This document shows positions 18,741-29,485 of a stretch of DNA of 64,000 nucleotides, piece by piece. The position numbers and the translations under genes are program-made. The stretch's first letter is position 1; each line of letters opens with the position of its first letter. Under the pieces are notes generated by a model. It was not told the origin of the DNA. It saw nothing but the letters and a program-made list of their open reading frames with translations, and made no database searches. Source of the DNA: Palaemon carinicauda (taxonomy: Eukaryota > Arthropoda > Malacostraca > Decapoda > Palaemonidae); contig NC_090768.1 in assembly GCF_036898095.1 (NCBI RefSeq), positions 47,936,687-48,000,686 of the forward strand, in the 5' to 3' direction.

Positions 18741-21135
18741 TCCGGAGGAACTTCTTCTTGGGCCTTTACCTTTGTAAGGCCGAAAAGTTGTCGAGTGCCT
18801 CTCAAAGCCTGGGTTAAATGCTAGTGACTGGGCTACCAGCTGTTGAGGGACCATCTGGAAGGTGGTTTGAGACTGGACTACCATCTGAGGCACCATGGCC
18901 ATGGTCACGGCCAGAAGTTGTGCAGGTCTACGTGGTTTTCTTGCCTTCTTGTTCTTAGGCTGTTGACCCCCGTCTGAGGAAGACTTCCTCTTTGAAGACA
19001 TACCCAACTTTTGGAAAAGGTTCCTATTCTCCGTTGCTGCTTTGGTGATGACTTCTTGGACCACTTTCTGTGGGAAAAGGTCCTTGCCCTAGATGCACGA
19101 TGAAATTAATTTTCTGGGCTCGTGTTTCACAGTTGCTGCGGCGAACACGTGCTCTCTACAGGTCCTCCTTGACCTGATAAAAGCATATAAGTCCTTCAAA
19201 AGGGTACCCATGTGAGACTTATCTAAGACGATGTACATGTCTGGGGCGTTATGTAGGCCAGTACACATCTCCAAACAGTTCTGATGAGACAGGGAGTCGT
19301 CCTTTTTTCGTCTCCTGTTCCTTTCTCAAAAGATGATCTGGCAACTTTGGAAGGTTCTCATTGAACTGTTGGCCTGCTATCTCTGGATCCAACTTTGAGA
19401 CGGAGAAGGTTAGATGTACATCTTTCCACTTTTCCTCGCAGGTAGGCATAGCTAGAGAGAATGGCTTACATTCCTCTAGGATTGGGCAGGGTTTGCCCTC
19501 TTCGACTGCTTTAATGACACAGTCGAGGGCTTTCTCCAAAAAGGGGAAAGCTCTGGAGGAAGGAGCAATAAAGGTTGGATGCCTCTTGCTCAGTGCTGAG
19601 ACTTTGGAGTTGGTGTATCCGGCTCCTTTCAGAGTCTTGGTAAGGATGGCCTGTGCCCTGTCATGATCAAAGACAATGACTTCCTTTGGTACCGTCTCCT
19701 TACGGGATGCAGGTTCATCTCGCAGTCTCACGTAACAATCTGGGTAGGCTGAAAAGCTGGGCCAGAATTCAAGATCTTCAAGTGGCTTGGCCCCAACTTC
19801 TCGGAGATGAAAAGCTTCCTATTCATCATGGGCATGTGCTCCGTATATCTCCAGGGGTTGGTTTCGGAGCAGTGAGGGAGGTCTGATACTTTAAGGGGTT
19901 TAGTAGAGCCCACGGAAGTTCTGTGGCGGTTCCCTTCTTGTACCTCTCTCTTCGTATGTTGGATGGCCTCTTTCATCTCCTCCTGTTCCTTCCAGAACAC
20001 TTCCAACATCTGCTGGATCGACGATAGGAGCACCTCGCTCTTGTCGACCTGTGTAGTCGGTTGGGAATTAGGGCTGAAGATGTTGACGGTATAAGTTGAT
20101 AGGCCGTCACGGTGAACTGGGGGTCCTCAGTCACCGTCGAAACGGACCCTTCTTCCTTTGTTGGTGATTGAACCACGTTTTCTTCAGGGCCTTCTTCCAG
20201 TAGGTCCTGTTCAGTGTCGGTAGACACTTCCGACATCCGTTCTTGGTGGATGTCCATACCTTCGAGTGCCTTGTGGATGTCTGCATCAATCTTCAGTTGG
20301 ATGAAGGGAGGCTGGACCTGTTCCTGGGCCACTACCGCACTAGGTTGAGCCTTAGGGAACAGAAGGCACCTGAGAGATTCGTTGGGCAGGTAAGATCTCG
20401 GAGAGTTCTTTTGGAACCCTCTTACCCACCTACGAAGGGTTTCCCTTGCTGTATGCCTAGCCTCTGTGGAGACAGGGATGGCTTCTCCAAAGCCGTTGGT
20501 TAGCTGTTCGTAATACTAGGCAGGCAGTTAATTCTAATAGCCAGGCCTTCTCCATCATGAGGCTCAATACTACGCAGTACTCTAGAAGTTTTATTCCAGC
20601 TGTTACCAAGTTGTGGAATGATCTTCCTAATCGGGTAGTTGAATCAGTAGAACTTCAAAAGTTCAAAGTTGGAGCAAATGCTTTTTTGTTGACCAGGCAG
20701 ACATGAGTCTTTTTATAGTTTATTTATGACATATTTGTTTTTGATGTTGTTTATAGTTTATATGTGACATGTCTGTTTTGACGTTACTTTTTTTAGAACG
20801 ATTTATTGTTAATTTGTTCTCATCATTTATTTATTTCCTTTCCTCACTGGGCTATTTTTCCCTGTTGGAGCCCCTGGGCTTATAGCATCTTGCTTTTCCA
20901 ACTAGGGTTGTAGCTTGGATAGTAATAATAATAATAATAATAATAGCAAGGTCAAGCAGTTTGAGCCACCCTTCGGGTCCCAATACCTCAGGGATCTGGA
21001 TACGATGCAGCATGGGGCAAGGGACCTGCATGCCATATGCCCACAAAAGTCCTTACTCTTGTGGTTGGAAAACACAACTGCACACGTCACCATTGGCTCC
21101 TCCTGTACAGGAAAAGGATTTGAAGAGTATTCAGT
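18740..21135 (-). pseudogene. DIRS-A2 gag-like protein with degenerate Cys/His exon
   Basis: A 3' splice-site context (TTTTCCTGTACAG) precedes EEPMVTC near 21135. The Cys/His domain follows but is damaged: relative to A3 one Cys of the first pair is Ser and the central His is Leu, while DFCGH and RYWDP are kept. It is then interrupted by a LINE fragment at 20518-20946. Gag continues with RRWVRGFQKNSPRS, MDIHQERMSEVSTDTEQDLL, a coiled-coil-like stretch, NPWRYTEHMPMM, FDHDRAQAIL, LDPEIAGQQF, CREHVFAAATVKHEPRKLIS and a Lys/Arg-rich tail. Several indels (near 20030, 19730, 19260 and 19085) split it. Downstream it runs straight into RT. Confidence 0.82.
20518..20946 (+). mobile_element. 5'-truncated LINE (C-terminus, 3' UTR and TAA tail) inserted in DIRS-A2 gag
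   Basis: The last 60 or so codons of a LINE reverse-transcriptase ORF are readable on the plus strand (SRSFIPAVTKLWNDLPNRVV, then FKVGANAFLL), ending with TGA at 20704-20706. A 3' UTR follows that ends CTTTTCCAACTAGGGTTGTA and a short (TAA)n tail at about 20922-20945. The RSFIPxxxxLWNxLP ending is typical of jockey/CR1-like LINEs. It lies within the DIRS gag domain and so post-dates DIRS-A2. I saw no clear target duplication. Confidence 0.8.
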
Positions 21136-23030
21136 TGTTTATATCATTGATATAAATGCATATATTTAATAGAAATTCTTACTATTGTAAATAATAGCTT
21201 AGGATAGTAAGCTAGAAAGGAAATAGGGAGGACACATATCTGTGTTTCCTCTCCCAGGCAATCGCTGAGACCTCCGTCAATAGTAATAATTCCCTATAAG
21301 GGAGAATACAGGGTGGAACGACTCTAGTACTTAGAGACGGGGTTAGTAAATATTTATACTAACTTCTCCACCTGTAGTATATTAATATTGATCAGTTTTT
21401 TATATGGGTCCCGATGATCAAAGTATTCAACTGGGTGTTGAGGGATAACTTAACCTCAACATGGTATGCAGTCCCAACAATAGACTGTGATAGGATACGC
21501 AGAGTATGTTAGAAATTACTTGTACTACTGTATTGTTGTATACTGTAGTTTTACCGGTACACTTCCGGGGTTAGGTTAGTACCTGGGGGCACTAACTAAT
21601 AGAGAGAGAGAAAGAATGGAAAGGAGGGCTTCCTGTTATTATGGTTTAGCACAATAACTGGAACTGTAGGAGGACTATCCTGCCGCCTACGGTCTCCTTG
21701 CCAGAATCAGACTTCTAATGGAAAGGGAGGAATCCATCTGATTCTAGCTTCCATCCATCCACAAAAGTCTGCCGCCAGCTGCAAGGTTTGTGGATGGCAG
21801 ACCAAGAGAGGGCTGAAAATTCTCACAGTATGTTGGGTTTCTCACCGGCAGCCGTCAGGGCCGGCTCAGTCTTTCCCCCGGGGCATTCACTTCTGGTAAA
21901 GGAAGGACATAATGGGGAAAGTGACCGCGGTGGCTATTTAACCGCTGCCGGTAGTGTCCCAGCCAGCAACGCAGTCAACCCGGCAAGCCGGGATGACTGT
22001 CTGAATACCGGTGAAAGAATGTTGTGAAGCTAGGCTGACACTAAAGGACAGAGAGGGGGGGGAGGGTCTTATAGTTCACAGAGGAGAGAGGTGGCGGCAA
22101 GTATGCCACCTACCTTCGACCGAGGACTAAGGAAGCATGGCTTCCTGTGCCAATGACGTCGTGGGCGGCAGAGGAACAAAGATTCCCCTGTCGGTGACAT
22201 TGTCGGCTATAAGACAGGGCACCCTGTATTACGTTCAAACCTCAAAGCCCGAGTACTCGGTGGCAAAGAAGAAAGACGGTGTTATTACTATCTAGGTCAA
22301 GTAGTACTCAACGGCGATGACGAAAGATAGAGGATGCCGCCGCTCAGGGAGGGAGGAAGGGTTTAGCCTCCTTTATCTTAAAGAGAATATCTATCGAACC
22401 TTTAGCCATAAATTCTAGGGGATGTATGTCCCCATCCAAATTAATAAGGAATGATAGGGCGAGGTTAAACATGGGGAATTACTTGACTAACGTATACATA
22501 TACGAGTTAGGCTAGCCTAACTCCGGTGGGGACCGCGGCCATGGTTGGTACCACCATGGCCCCTGCTGTATATGAAAAGTAAAGTAACATTTAGGAAGAG
22601 GAATAAAATAATATTGTATGCATGATTTTCACTAGTATAATTTGCCTCACTAGCTAAATTTATAGCTAAATACTGGGAATGTCGCTCTACTGACTAAATA
22701 AAATGCAAAAATAATGTACGACAGCGGTCGTAAAATGGCCGCCTCCGGTTCGTGGCTACGCTCAACCAAACACACTTAAATTATACAAATTTAACTGTGA
22801 GAAGGGAGCCTAAAATCATACACAGGAAAGAATAAATACTCAACTTTCCAGAGGATGAAGATGCTGGAGATTGCAAGATTAATATTCCTGTAATCCGTGA
22901 CGAACACCGGAAAAGGTTGGGAGCGCACTTAGCTTAAATGCTACACGGAATGGAATGGTGGCTGGTAGTAGTACGGATAGGAGGTCCACAGGGTACCTAG
23001 ATAACGGCTCCCCTTTCGTTCGCCACTCTT
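21136..23030 (-). other. DIRS-A2 leader region
   Basis: Non-coding. Colinear with the leader of DIRS-A3 (28404-29480): shared order TAGCTTAGGATA, TTTCCTC/TGCCCAG, CAATAGACTGTG, GGTTAGTACCTxGxGGCACTA, (AG)n, TGGATGGCAG and the Gly/Cys-codon-rich GCCGGC motifs. This supports one long 5' leader, likely an intron, in family A. Confidence 0.65.
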
Positions 23031-23260
23031 CCCCCTCAAAGAGTTAAATCTAATCGGGGTGAAGATTGCTATGTGTCATATCTGAAAATACGTCCCGATA
23101 TTATGCGAAATCCTTAAATTTCTATTATGGATAAATAGTGCCAGGAGTTAGAATTCTGGAGACTTTCGGTTAATTCTCTGGGAATATCAATGTAGCAAAT
23201 ATACCTTAGAAAGCTACCTTAAGGAACCTTCCATCAGGACGACATGGCTGAGCCCAAAAA
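23031..23260 (-). repeat. Left terminal repeat of DIRS-A2
   Basis: Matches 14600-14880 in the same plus-strand orientation (CTCTGGGAATATC, AAGGAACCTTCCATCAGG, ACGACATGG). The outer end at AGCCCAAAAA corresponds to the shorter left end seen in DIRS-B. Confidence 0.75.
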
Positions 23261-25065
23261 ATTCTCTATAGATTTTTTCGCTCCTAACCAAAAGGAGGAT
23301 TCAAGTGCTCTCCTTAATGTTCTATCAATCCCTAAATGCCCTGCATACGGACTTGCATGTACAACGTGGAAGGCTCATTTAACTAAAGAGGGAGGAGGAA
23401 CTACCCATACACAAATTTCCCTTCCCCTCTTCTCGTAAGGACAATATAAGACATCATTTTCAATATAAAATTTCTCACGAGGCACATTCAAAAATGACGG
23501 ATAACTCTCCGATTCCCCTTTAATCACTGCTCGCACTCTTTCCATCCATTCCTCGTTTTTCTGTCCCTCTCGGACTTCTTTTATGTCCCAACCTCTAAGT
23601 CAATCAAACCTGCATCATCAGGGCATTCATTATGGACACCCCTGGTCATGTCCTCGGTCACCCACATATATTCCCCTTCGCCGTTCGTATCTCTCTCTCT
23701 CCCTCTCTCTCTCGCTCTCCTGAGTCTACTCTCTCTCTCTCCTCTCTCTCTCACCCCGTTTTCTGAATGCTCATCGAGAGAATTTTCATCCCATTCTCTA
23801 TTCTCTCTATTTTGATGGGGGTCTTCAATATTTTGATTACGTTCTTCGTTCCTCTTTTGTGCCCTAGTTGTTACTCCTACTACTGCACCTCTAGAGAGAG
23901 CATCAGCTACCGTGTTAACTTTACCTTCTATATGGTGAAAATCCTTTATATTAAACTCTAATAATCTCTCAATCCATCTCGCTTGACAAGAGGTCAAATC
24001 ATTTTTATAATACAAATCACATAAGGGGCGATGATCACTTTGCAACTCAACCGACTGACCTAATAAAAAGAACCGATACCTCTCTAAAACCCAAACGATA
24101 GCCAAAGCCTCTCGATCGAAGGTACTATAATTCTTTTCTGCCCCTTTTAATGCCAGGGAAGCAAAACAAATGGGTTGCTCTCTGCCTTTATCATCTCGTT
24201 GAGAAACTACGCCACCAATAGCTACGCTACTCGCATCTGTTGTCACTAAAAACGGGTGATCAAATCTAGGATATGAGAGTAATTCATTGCTAGTTAAGAC
24301 AGCTTTCAAATGGTTAAAGACCCTTTCTTCTTCCCCTCCCCAATTTAAAGTATCTAAGGATCTCGCTATCTCGCCAAAACCTCTTATGAATTTACGATAA
24401 TAACAAGCAAGCCCTAGGAATCCAGCTACTTCCTTAGAGTTACGTGACCTGGGGAAATCTCTAATAGCCGCTACTTTACTGGGGCACGGTTGGCTACCTT
24501 CTGGGGTTATGTGACATAAAAATTTGAACTGTTTACAGAAAAATTTGCACTTTGACAAATTTATTTTCATACCATTATGTCATAATGCTTCTAAAACTGT
24601 AATCATGATATCATCTAAATTAACAAGAACATTATGGCCAATTAAGGGCGACATTACCGCCATCATGACTCTAAAAAAATGACTTCGAGCATTTTTAACA
24701 CCGAAAGGAAGAAAATTAAACTGAAATAATTGATCGTTAGCTATAAATGCCATTTCACATTTACAATGGTATTTCATAGTATCCAGATTTTAAAACAGTT
24801 GTAAAATATTTGCTATCCTGTACTTTCACATGTAATTCTTCGATCGAAGGCAATGGAAATGCATTATCCTTAGTGACTGCATTCAATTTCCTATAATCAA
24901 CACACAATCTTACCGAGCCATCCTTTTTCCTAACAGCTACAATTGGAGAACCCCAGGGGAATTTGCTCTCCTCGATTATCCCTTGTTCCCTTAATTTATT
25001 AATTTCCCTTTCTATCTCTCCCTGGAAATGAATGGGTACCTTATAAGGCCTTGACCTGACCGGCT
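23261..25065 (-). pseudogene. Ty3/gypsy-type pol fragment (RT, RNase H, start of integrase)
   Basis: Read leftward from 25065: RSRPYKVPIHFQ, IIEESKFPWGSPIVAVRKK, RLCVDYRKLNAVTKD, an RT palm with LPFGVKNA and NLDDIMI (the usual Tyr or Phe before LDD is Asn here), connection GFLGLACYYRKFIRGF, RNase H TTDASSVAIGGV with FDREALAIVW and NTVADALSRG, then an Arg/Glu-rich linker. A zinc-binding-like integrase start (PYAGHLGIDRTLRRAL) is readable at about 23290-23400. There are stops near 24580 and 24780. No protease, gag, LTR or integrase core is present. Both ends abut DIRS elements. Confidence 0.88.
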
Positions 25066-26520
25066 CCGGGACTTGATGTAAGATGAAGGAGAATGATCTT
25101 GCGTCTAGGGACCATTCTGACTATCGGGGTTAGCCTGGATAGAGCGTCTGCCGTCACATTGCGGAACCCTTAAAGGTGAGCTGCTGATAAGTGCCATCTC
25201 TTCTTTTCCGCCAAGCGGAAGATGGCCTACATTACCTGGTTGAGTTGAGGTGATCTCAACCCTTGACGATTCAGACATCTCATTACCACCTCGCTGTCCA
25301 GAATCAGTCTTATGTGGACCGTAGGGCGAGGGGATAATTTCTTCAATGTAAGGAAGACTGCCATAGCCTCCAAAATGTTGATGTGGAAGGTCTTGAATAG
25401 AGAGGACCAAGTTCCTTGAACTTTCCAAAAATAAGAGTGACCTCCCCATCCTTCCAATGATGCGTCCGTGTGGATGATGACTGAGGGTGGAGGCGGTTGC
25501 AGAGGTATTGACCTTTTCAAATTCTTGGCCTCCGACCATGGCTTGAGAAGTGATCGAAGTCGGATCAGTATCGGTCTTCTTAGATCTCTTTGAGAGTTTG
25601 ATGCGTATCTTCTCCAGACTCCTGATGCATCTTTTAGCTGTGCTCTTAGCACTGGGTCTGTCACTGATGCAAACTGGAGGGAGCCCAGCACTCTCCCCTG
25701 TTGGCATCTTGAAATCTTGTTGGATTTTAGTAGTCTCTTGACAGATCCCACTATCTCTCCTCTTCTTTAATGGAATGGAGAGGCGATGTGACTGTAAGTT
25801 CCAATGTATACCTAGCCATTGAAACTTCTGAGCTGGAGACAGTCGAGACTTTTTGGTGTTGATTTTGAATCCCAGATGTTCCAGGAACTGGCTCACTTTC
25901 TTGGATGCTTGCAAGCATTTCGTCTCGGATGCTGCCCACACCAGCCAATCATCCAGGTAGGATATTACCTGAACACCTTGTAAGCGTAGTTGTTGAACGA
26001 CTGCTTCTGCAAGCGTACTTTCTTTTTTGTAGCCTGAATCCTAGGTAGGAGGAGAGTTGGCGATTGATTGGAATGTGCCAATAGGCATCTGCCATGTCTA
26101 TGGAGACTGTGTATGCCCTTTTGGGAAGCAGGGCCCTTATGTGTTGAAGGGTCAGCATCTTGAACTTGTCGTTTTCTATGAACTTGTTGAGTGGCGACAA
26201 ATCCAGAATGACTCTCTGAGTTTGTCTGAGTCCTTCTTGGGAACACAAAACAGCCTTCCTTGGAATTTGATGGACTTTGCCCTCCTTATCACCCGTTTGC
26301 TCAAGAGCTCTCGGGTGTATTCTTCCAGGACGGGGGTGGAGTGTTGGAAGAATTGAGGGAATGATGGTGGAGCTGTCCACCAGCTCCAACCCAGTCCGTT
26401 CTTGGTTAGGCTGTGGGCCCAGGGATCGAAGGTCCAACGATCCCAAAATAGCCGGAGTCTTCCTCCTACCGGAAGCCTCTCATTGCTTCTGGTTTCCGGA
26501 GGGCTTGCCTCCTTGACCGC
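25066..26520 (-). pseudogene. DIRS-A3 reverse transcriptase and RNase H, truncated
   Basis: Blocks: VGGRLRLFWDRWTFDPWAHS, a one-base shift inside LDLSPLNKF (near 26212), VSIDMADAYWHIP, a deletion removing the AFRAMPFGLN segment (near 26020), YLDDWLVWAA at about 25935, FLEHLGFKINTKKSRLSPA, LQFASVTDP, RNase H VIIHTDASLEGWGGH and NILEAMAVFLTL. It ends at the first residues after DALSR, at the Ty3 junction. This copy retains the RNase H upstream stretch missing from DIRS-A1, which allowed that deletion to be sized. Confidence 0.88.
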
Positions 26521-28400
26521 GTCCTCCCCTCTCGAGGGACGTCTAGAGGAACCTCTGTTTGACCCCCTACCTTTAGGGCAAAAGGTAGTGGTCTGCCTTT
26601 CATAGGTGGGAGTGAAGGCTGGTGATTGAGTCACCACCTGCTGGGAAACCATCTGGTAGGTGGGTTGGGGCTGTGCCACCATCTGAGGCACCGCGGTCAT
26701 GGGAAGTTGTTGTTGTCTAGCAGGGCGAGAAGGCAACCTTGGCCTCTTTGTCTTCCGTTTCAGTTGGGGACCATCATCCGGGGAAAACTTCCTCTTGGCC
26801 GACATGCCCCACTTCTGGAGAAGATTCCTATTCTCCGTGGCGGCTTTGTCGACTATTTCTTTGACCACTTCATTCGGGAAGAGGTCTTTCCCCCAGATGT
26901 TGGAAGATATTAACTTCCCGGGTTAGTGTCTTACCGCAGCCGAGGCAAATACGAACTCCCTACAAGCACTTCTAGCCCTAACAAAGCTATAAAAGTCCTT
27001 AGTTAGGGTTGCCAAGTGTGGTTTGGCTATGACCATGAACATATCTGGGGACCTAAGTTCACTGGCCATTGCCTCCAGGGTCACCTGGAGGGACAGAGAG
27101 GCAGCAAGCCTTTCTTTCGTGTCCTGCTCCCTACGCAGGAGGAACTCTGACAACTTGGGGAGGTTTTCGCTAAACTGACATCCAGCAATATCGGCCTCCA
27201 ACTTCCCGACTGAGGAGGTACGCTAAATATCCTTCCAGTCTTTCTGATCTGTCGGCAGGGCTAGGGAAAGGGGCCTACACTCCTCCAGTGTAGGGCAAGG
27301 TTTCCCAGCTTCCACTGCCTTGAACCCTTTTTCCCCAAAGGGGAAGGCCATTGTTGCTGGAGCAAGAAAGGAAGGGTGTTTCTTACTCAGGGCTGGCACC
27401 TTAGAGTTGGTGAAGCCCCTGTCCTTCAGACTGCTGGCTAGTAAAGCTTGAGCCTTTGTATGGTCAAGCACTATGACCTCCTTGGGCTCTGTCTCCTCCT
27501 TGGAGACGGGTTCTGTCCTTAGACGAACAAAGCAGTCAGAATAGGCCTCAAAGCTGGGCCAGAACTCAATGTCCTGGATAAGGATAGCTCCCATCTTTTC
27601 TGAGATGACCTTGCCGTTCGTTATTGGCATGTACTCAGCATGCCTCCATGGGTTTACCTCGGAGCACGAGGGAAGATCCTTTACATTCAGTCTCCTATGA
27701 GACCCACAGGTCACTGCAAGCTGGTGAATCTCATTCCTTAGCGCAGCTTCCTTTTCTTCGCTCTGATTCTGAAACATCTCCATCATGGCTTTGATGGCAG
27801 ACAGGGTGTCATCCGACTTTCAGGTGGAGGAGCGGAGGACGTAGAGGGCACTGGTTCTGGGGCAGGAACCGACGAAACAGACACTGTTTCGACTTCATCC
27901 TCTTCTGTCTCTAGAGCCAACGTAGACTCCTCTTCTTGACCTTCAGCTAGAAGGTCCTTTTCAGTGTTCTCTGACACCTCTGACATCCTCTCATCATCTA
28001 GATGGATGTCTTTCATCGCATCCCAGACATCCGTGCCCACGGCTATCTGGATGCAAGGGATCTCAGGGTGAGGCTGAGGAATGACAGCATCCGCAGATGC
28101 TTTGGGGAAAAGATAGGCCCTCATACACTCATTGGGGAGTTAAGGCCCCGTGGCATTTTGCTGGAAGCCATGAACCCATCTGCGCAGCTTGTTCCCAGCT
28201 GCATCCCTTGACTCTGTTGTCTTGGGGTTCTCAAAAGCCTCATAAACCAAGTCTTTGCACACTGTACATACCTGGGGGTCCCAATATTTGAGAGATCCCT
28301 TGGTGATGGAACAACGGGAGTGTGTCCTACACTCCAGGTAGCCGCAGAAATCCCTGCTACGTACTTTGCAGAAGATGCTGCCGCACTTCACATGGTCCTC
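26480..28400 (-). pseudogene. DIRS-A3 gag-like protein with Cys/His exon
   Basis: Begins at 28400 behind TCCTCTCTTTACAG (reverse strand). The first ~45 residues form C-x4-C-x12-C-x2-H-x2-C-x14-C-x2-C with WDPQV before the last pair, then KLRRWVHGFQQNA. A TAA near 28139-28141 interrupts at a position open in DIRS-A2. Further on: MKDIHLDDERMSEVSENTEK, an acidic/Pro/Ser region, NPWRHAEYMPITNGK, VLDHTKAQALLA, LEADIAGCQF, CREFVFASAAVRH, KLISSNIWGKDLFP and a Lys/Arg-rich tail. Indels or stops lie near 27785, 27222 and 26922. Gag and RT are fused in one frame here because of a 4-base loss in the Arg/Gly tail. Confidence 0.83.
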
Positions 28401-28403
28401 CTG

Positions 28404-29480
28404 TAAAGAGAGGAAAATAAAATGAGTATACAGTAGTTCATGTCACTAGATAAACTAATAAATATTATTACTAATATTTTCCATTTTATTTTATTGCATA
28501 TAGCTTAGGATAGATAAGCCAGAAATGAATTAGGAAAGACACATTCATGTTTCCTGCCCAGCCAATTGCTGTGACCTCCCTCAATATTAATCCTAGGGTT
28601 ATCCTCCTCAGGAGGCCCGGTGGATGAATCTAGCCTATAAGGATAGAAGAGTGTAGCTAACACTAACTTCCAAAAGGATTAATAATGAGGGTCATTAATA
28701 ACTGACCATCTATCAGTATGTAGCAAGGGAAATCCTTTCCCTAACTATAAGGTCTCAACAATAGACTGTGCCTGGACACACAGAGTATGTTGGAAAATTT
28801 AACTACTGTATACTTTTATACCATAGCTTTCTGTCTGCAGTATGTTCTATACTACAGATATACTGGCTACTGTATATACATATACTATAGTTGTCGCCGG
28901 CCTGCAGCCGGCAAGGCTAGTACCTAAGGCACAGTTCAACTGACACAATATTGAAAAATTAGTAGCCAGCGTCCCACCGGATTGCCGGCAGCTTACCGGA
29001 CGCCGGCTGTCGGCACACTAGCCCAGAAAGCAATCTATGTGACAGGGTAGTTGCCAATAGACCGAACTCGGCCGGCCCTTGCCGGCTAAGTCAGTTATGT
29101 CAGTGAATCACTGGCTGTCGGTCCAAAAGTCTAGCCAGCGTCTTGCCGGCTAGGTTAGTGGCCGGCAGCCGCCAGTTAGGTTAGTACCTAGTGGCACTAG
29201 CCAAGAGAGAGAGAGAGAAAGCAGGGAGTGAAGGGTGATGTAAGAGCAATGTCTCACTTCCTTCCTCCGGAATGAATGTTCTAATGGAAGGGGAAAATAT
29301 GAGATAATCAAGCTTCCACCCATCCACCTCCGTTGCCGGTCCCTGCCGGTCATAGGATGTGAATGGCAGCCTAAGGGAGGACTGAAGAACACTCCAAAGT
29401 TAATGGATCTTCTGCCGGCAGCTGGTCCTGCCGACACAGCTATCCCGGAGCACTGTGTCTTGATACTAAAGGGAGAGACA
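28404..29480 (-). other. DIRS-A3 leader with a cluster of GCCGGC palindromes
   Basis: Non-coding and colinear with the DIRS-A2 leader. Between 28895 and 29416 the hexamer GCCGGC occurs nine times by eye, plus several GCCGGT/ACCGG variants. The DIRS-A2 leader has far fewer. Confidence 0.65.
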
Positions 29481-29485
29481 TCCTG

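Larger units (their letters stand above)
15860..23260 (-). mobile_element. DIRS-A2: YR retrotransposon, family A, decayed
   Basis: Reads right to left: terminal repeat (about 23030-23260), long leader, Cys/His exon, gag, RT/RNase H/MT, YR. No right terminal repeat or ICR is recognised at its 3' side near 15.86 kb, so that border is approximate. At the 5' end, AGCCCAAAAAA at 23251-23261 gives way to integrase-like Ty3 coding sequence, so the element appears to sit in or beside that pol gene. A small LINE insertion lies in its gag. Confidence 0.85.
25066..29480 (-). mobile_element. DIRS-A3: YR retrotransposon, family A, truncated at both ends
   Basis: Contains leader, Cys/His exon, gag, RT and RNase H up to the beginning of the MT-like module, where it is cut at about 25065 by the Ty3-like fragment. 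No YR, ICR or terminal repeat is present. At its 5' side the leader stops near 29480, against the unrelated pseudogene at 29486. Confidence 0.85.

Noticed and set aside
21788..22027. 79-codon frame in the DIRS-A2 leader
   Set aside because: No motif; the corresponding DIRS-A3 leader segment has no matching frame.
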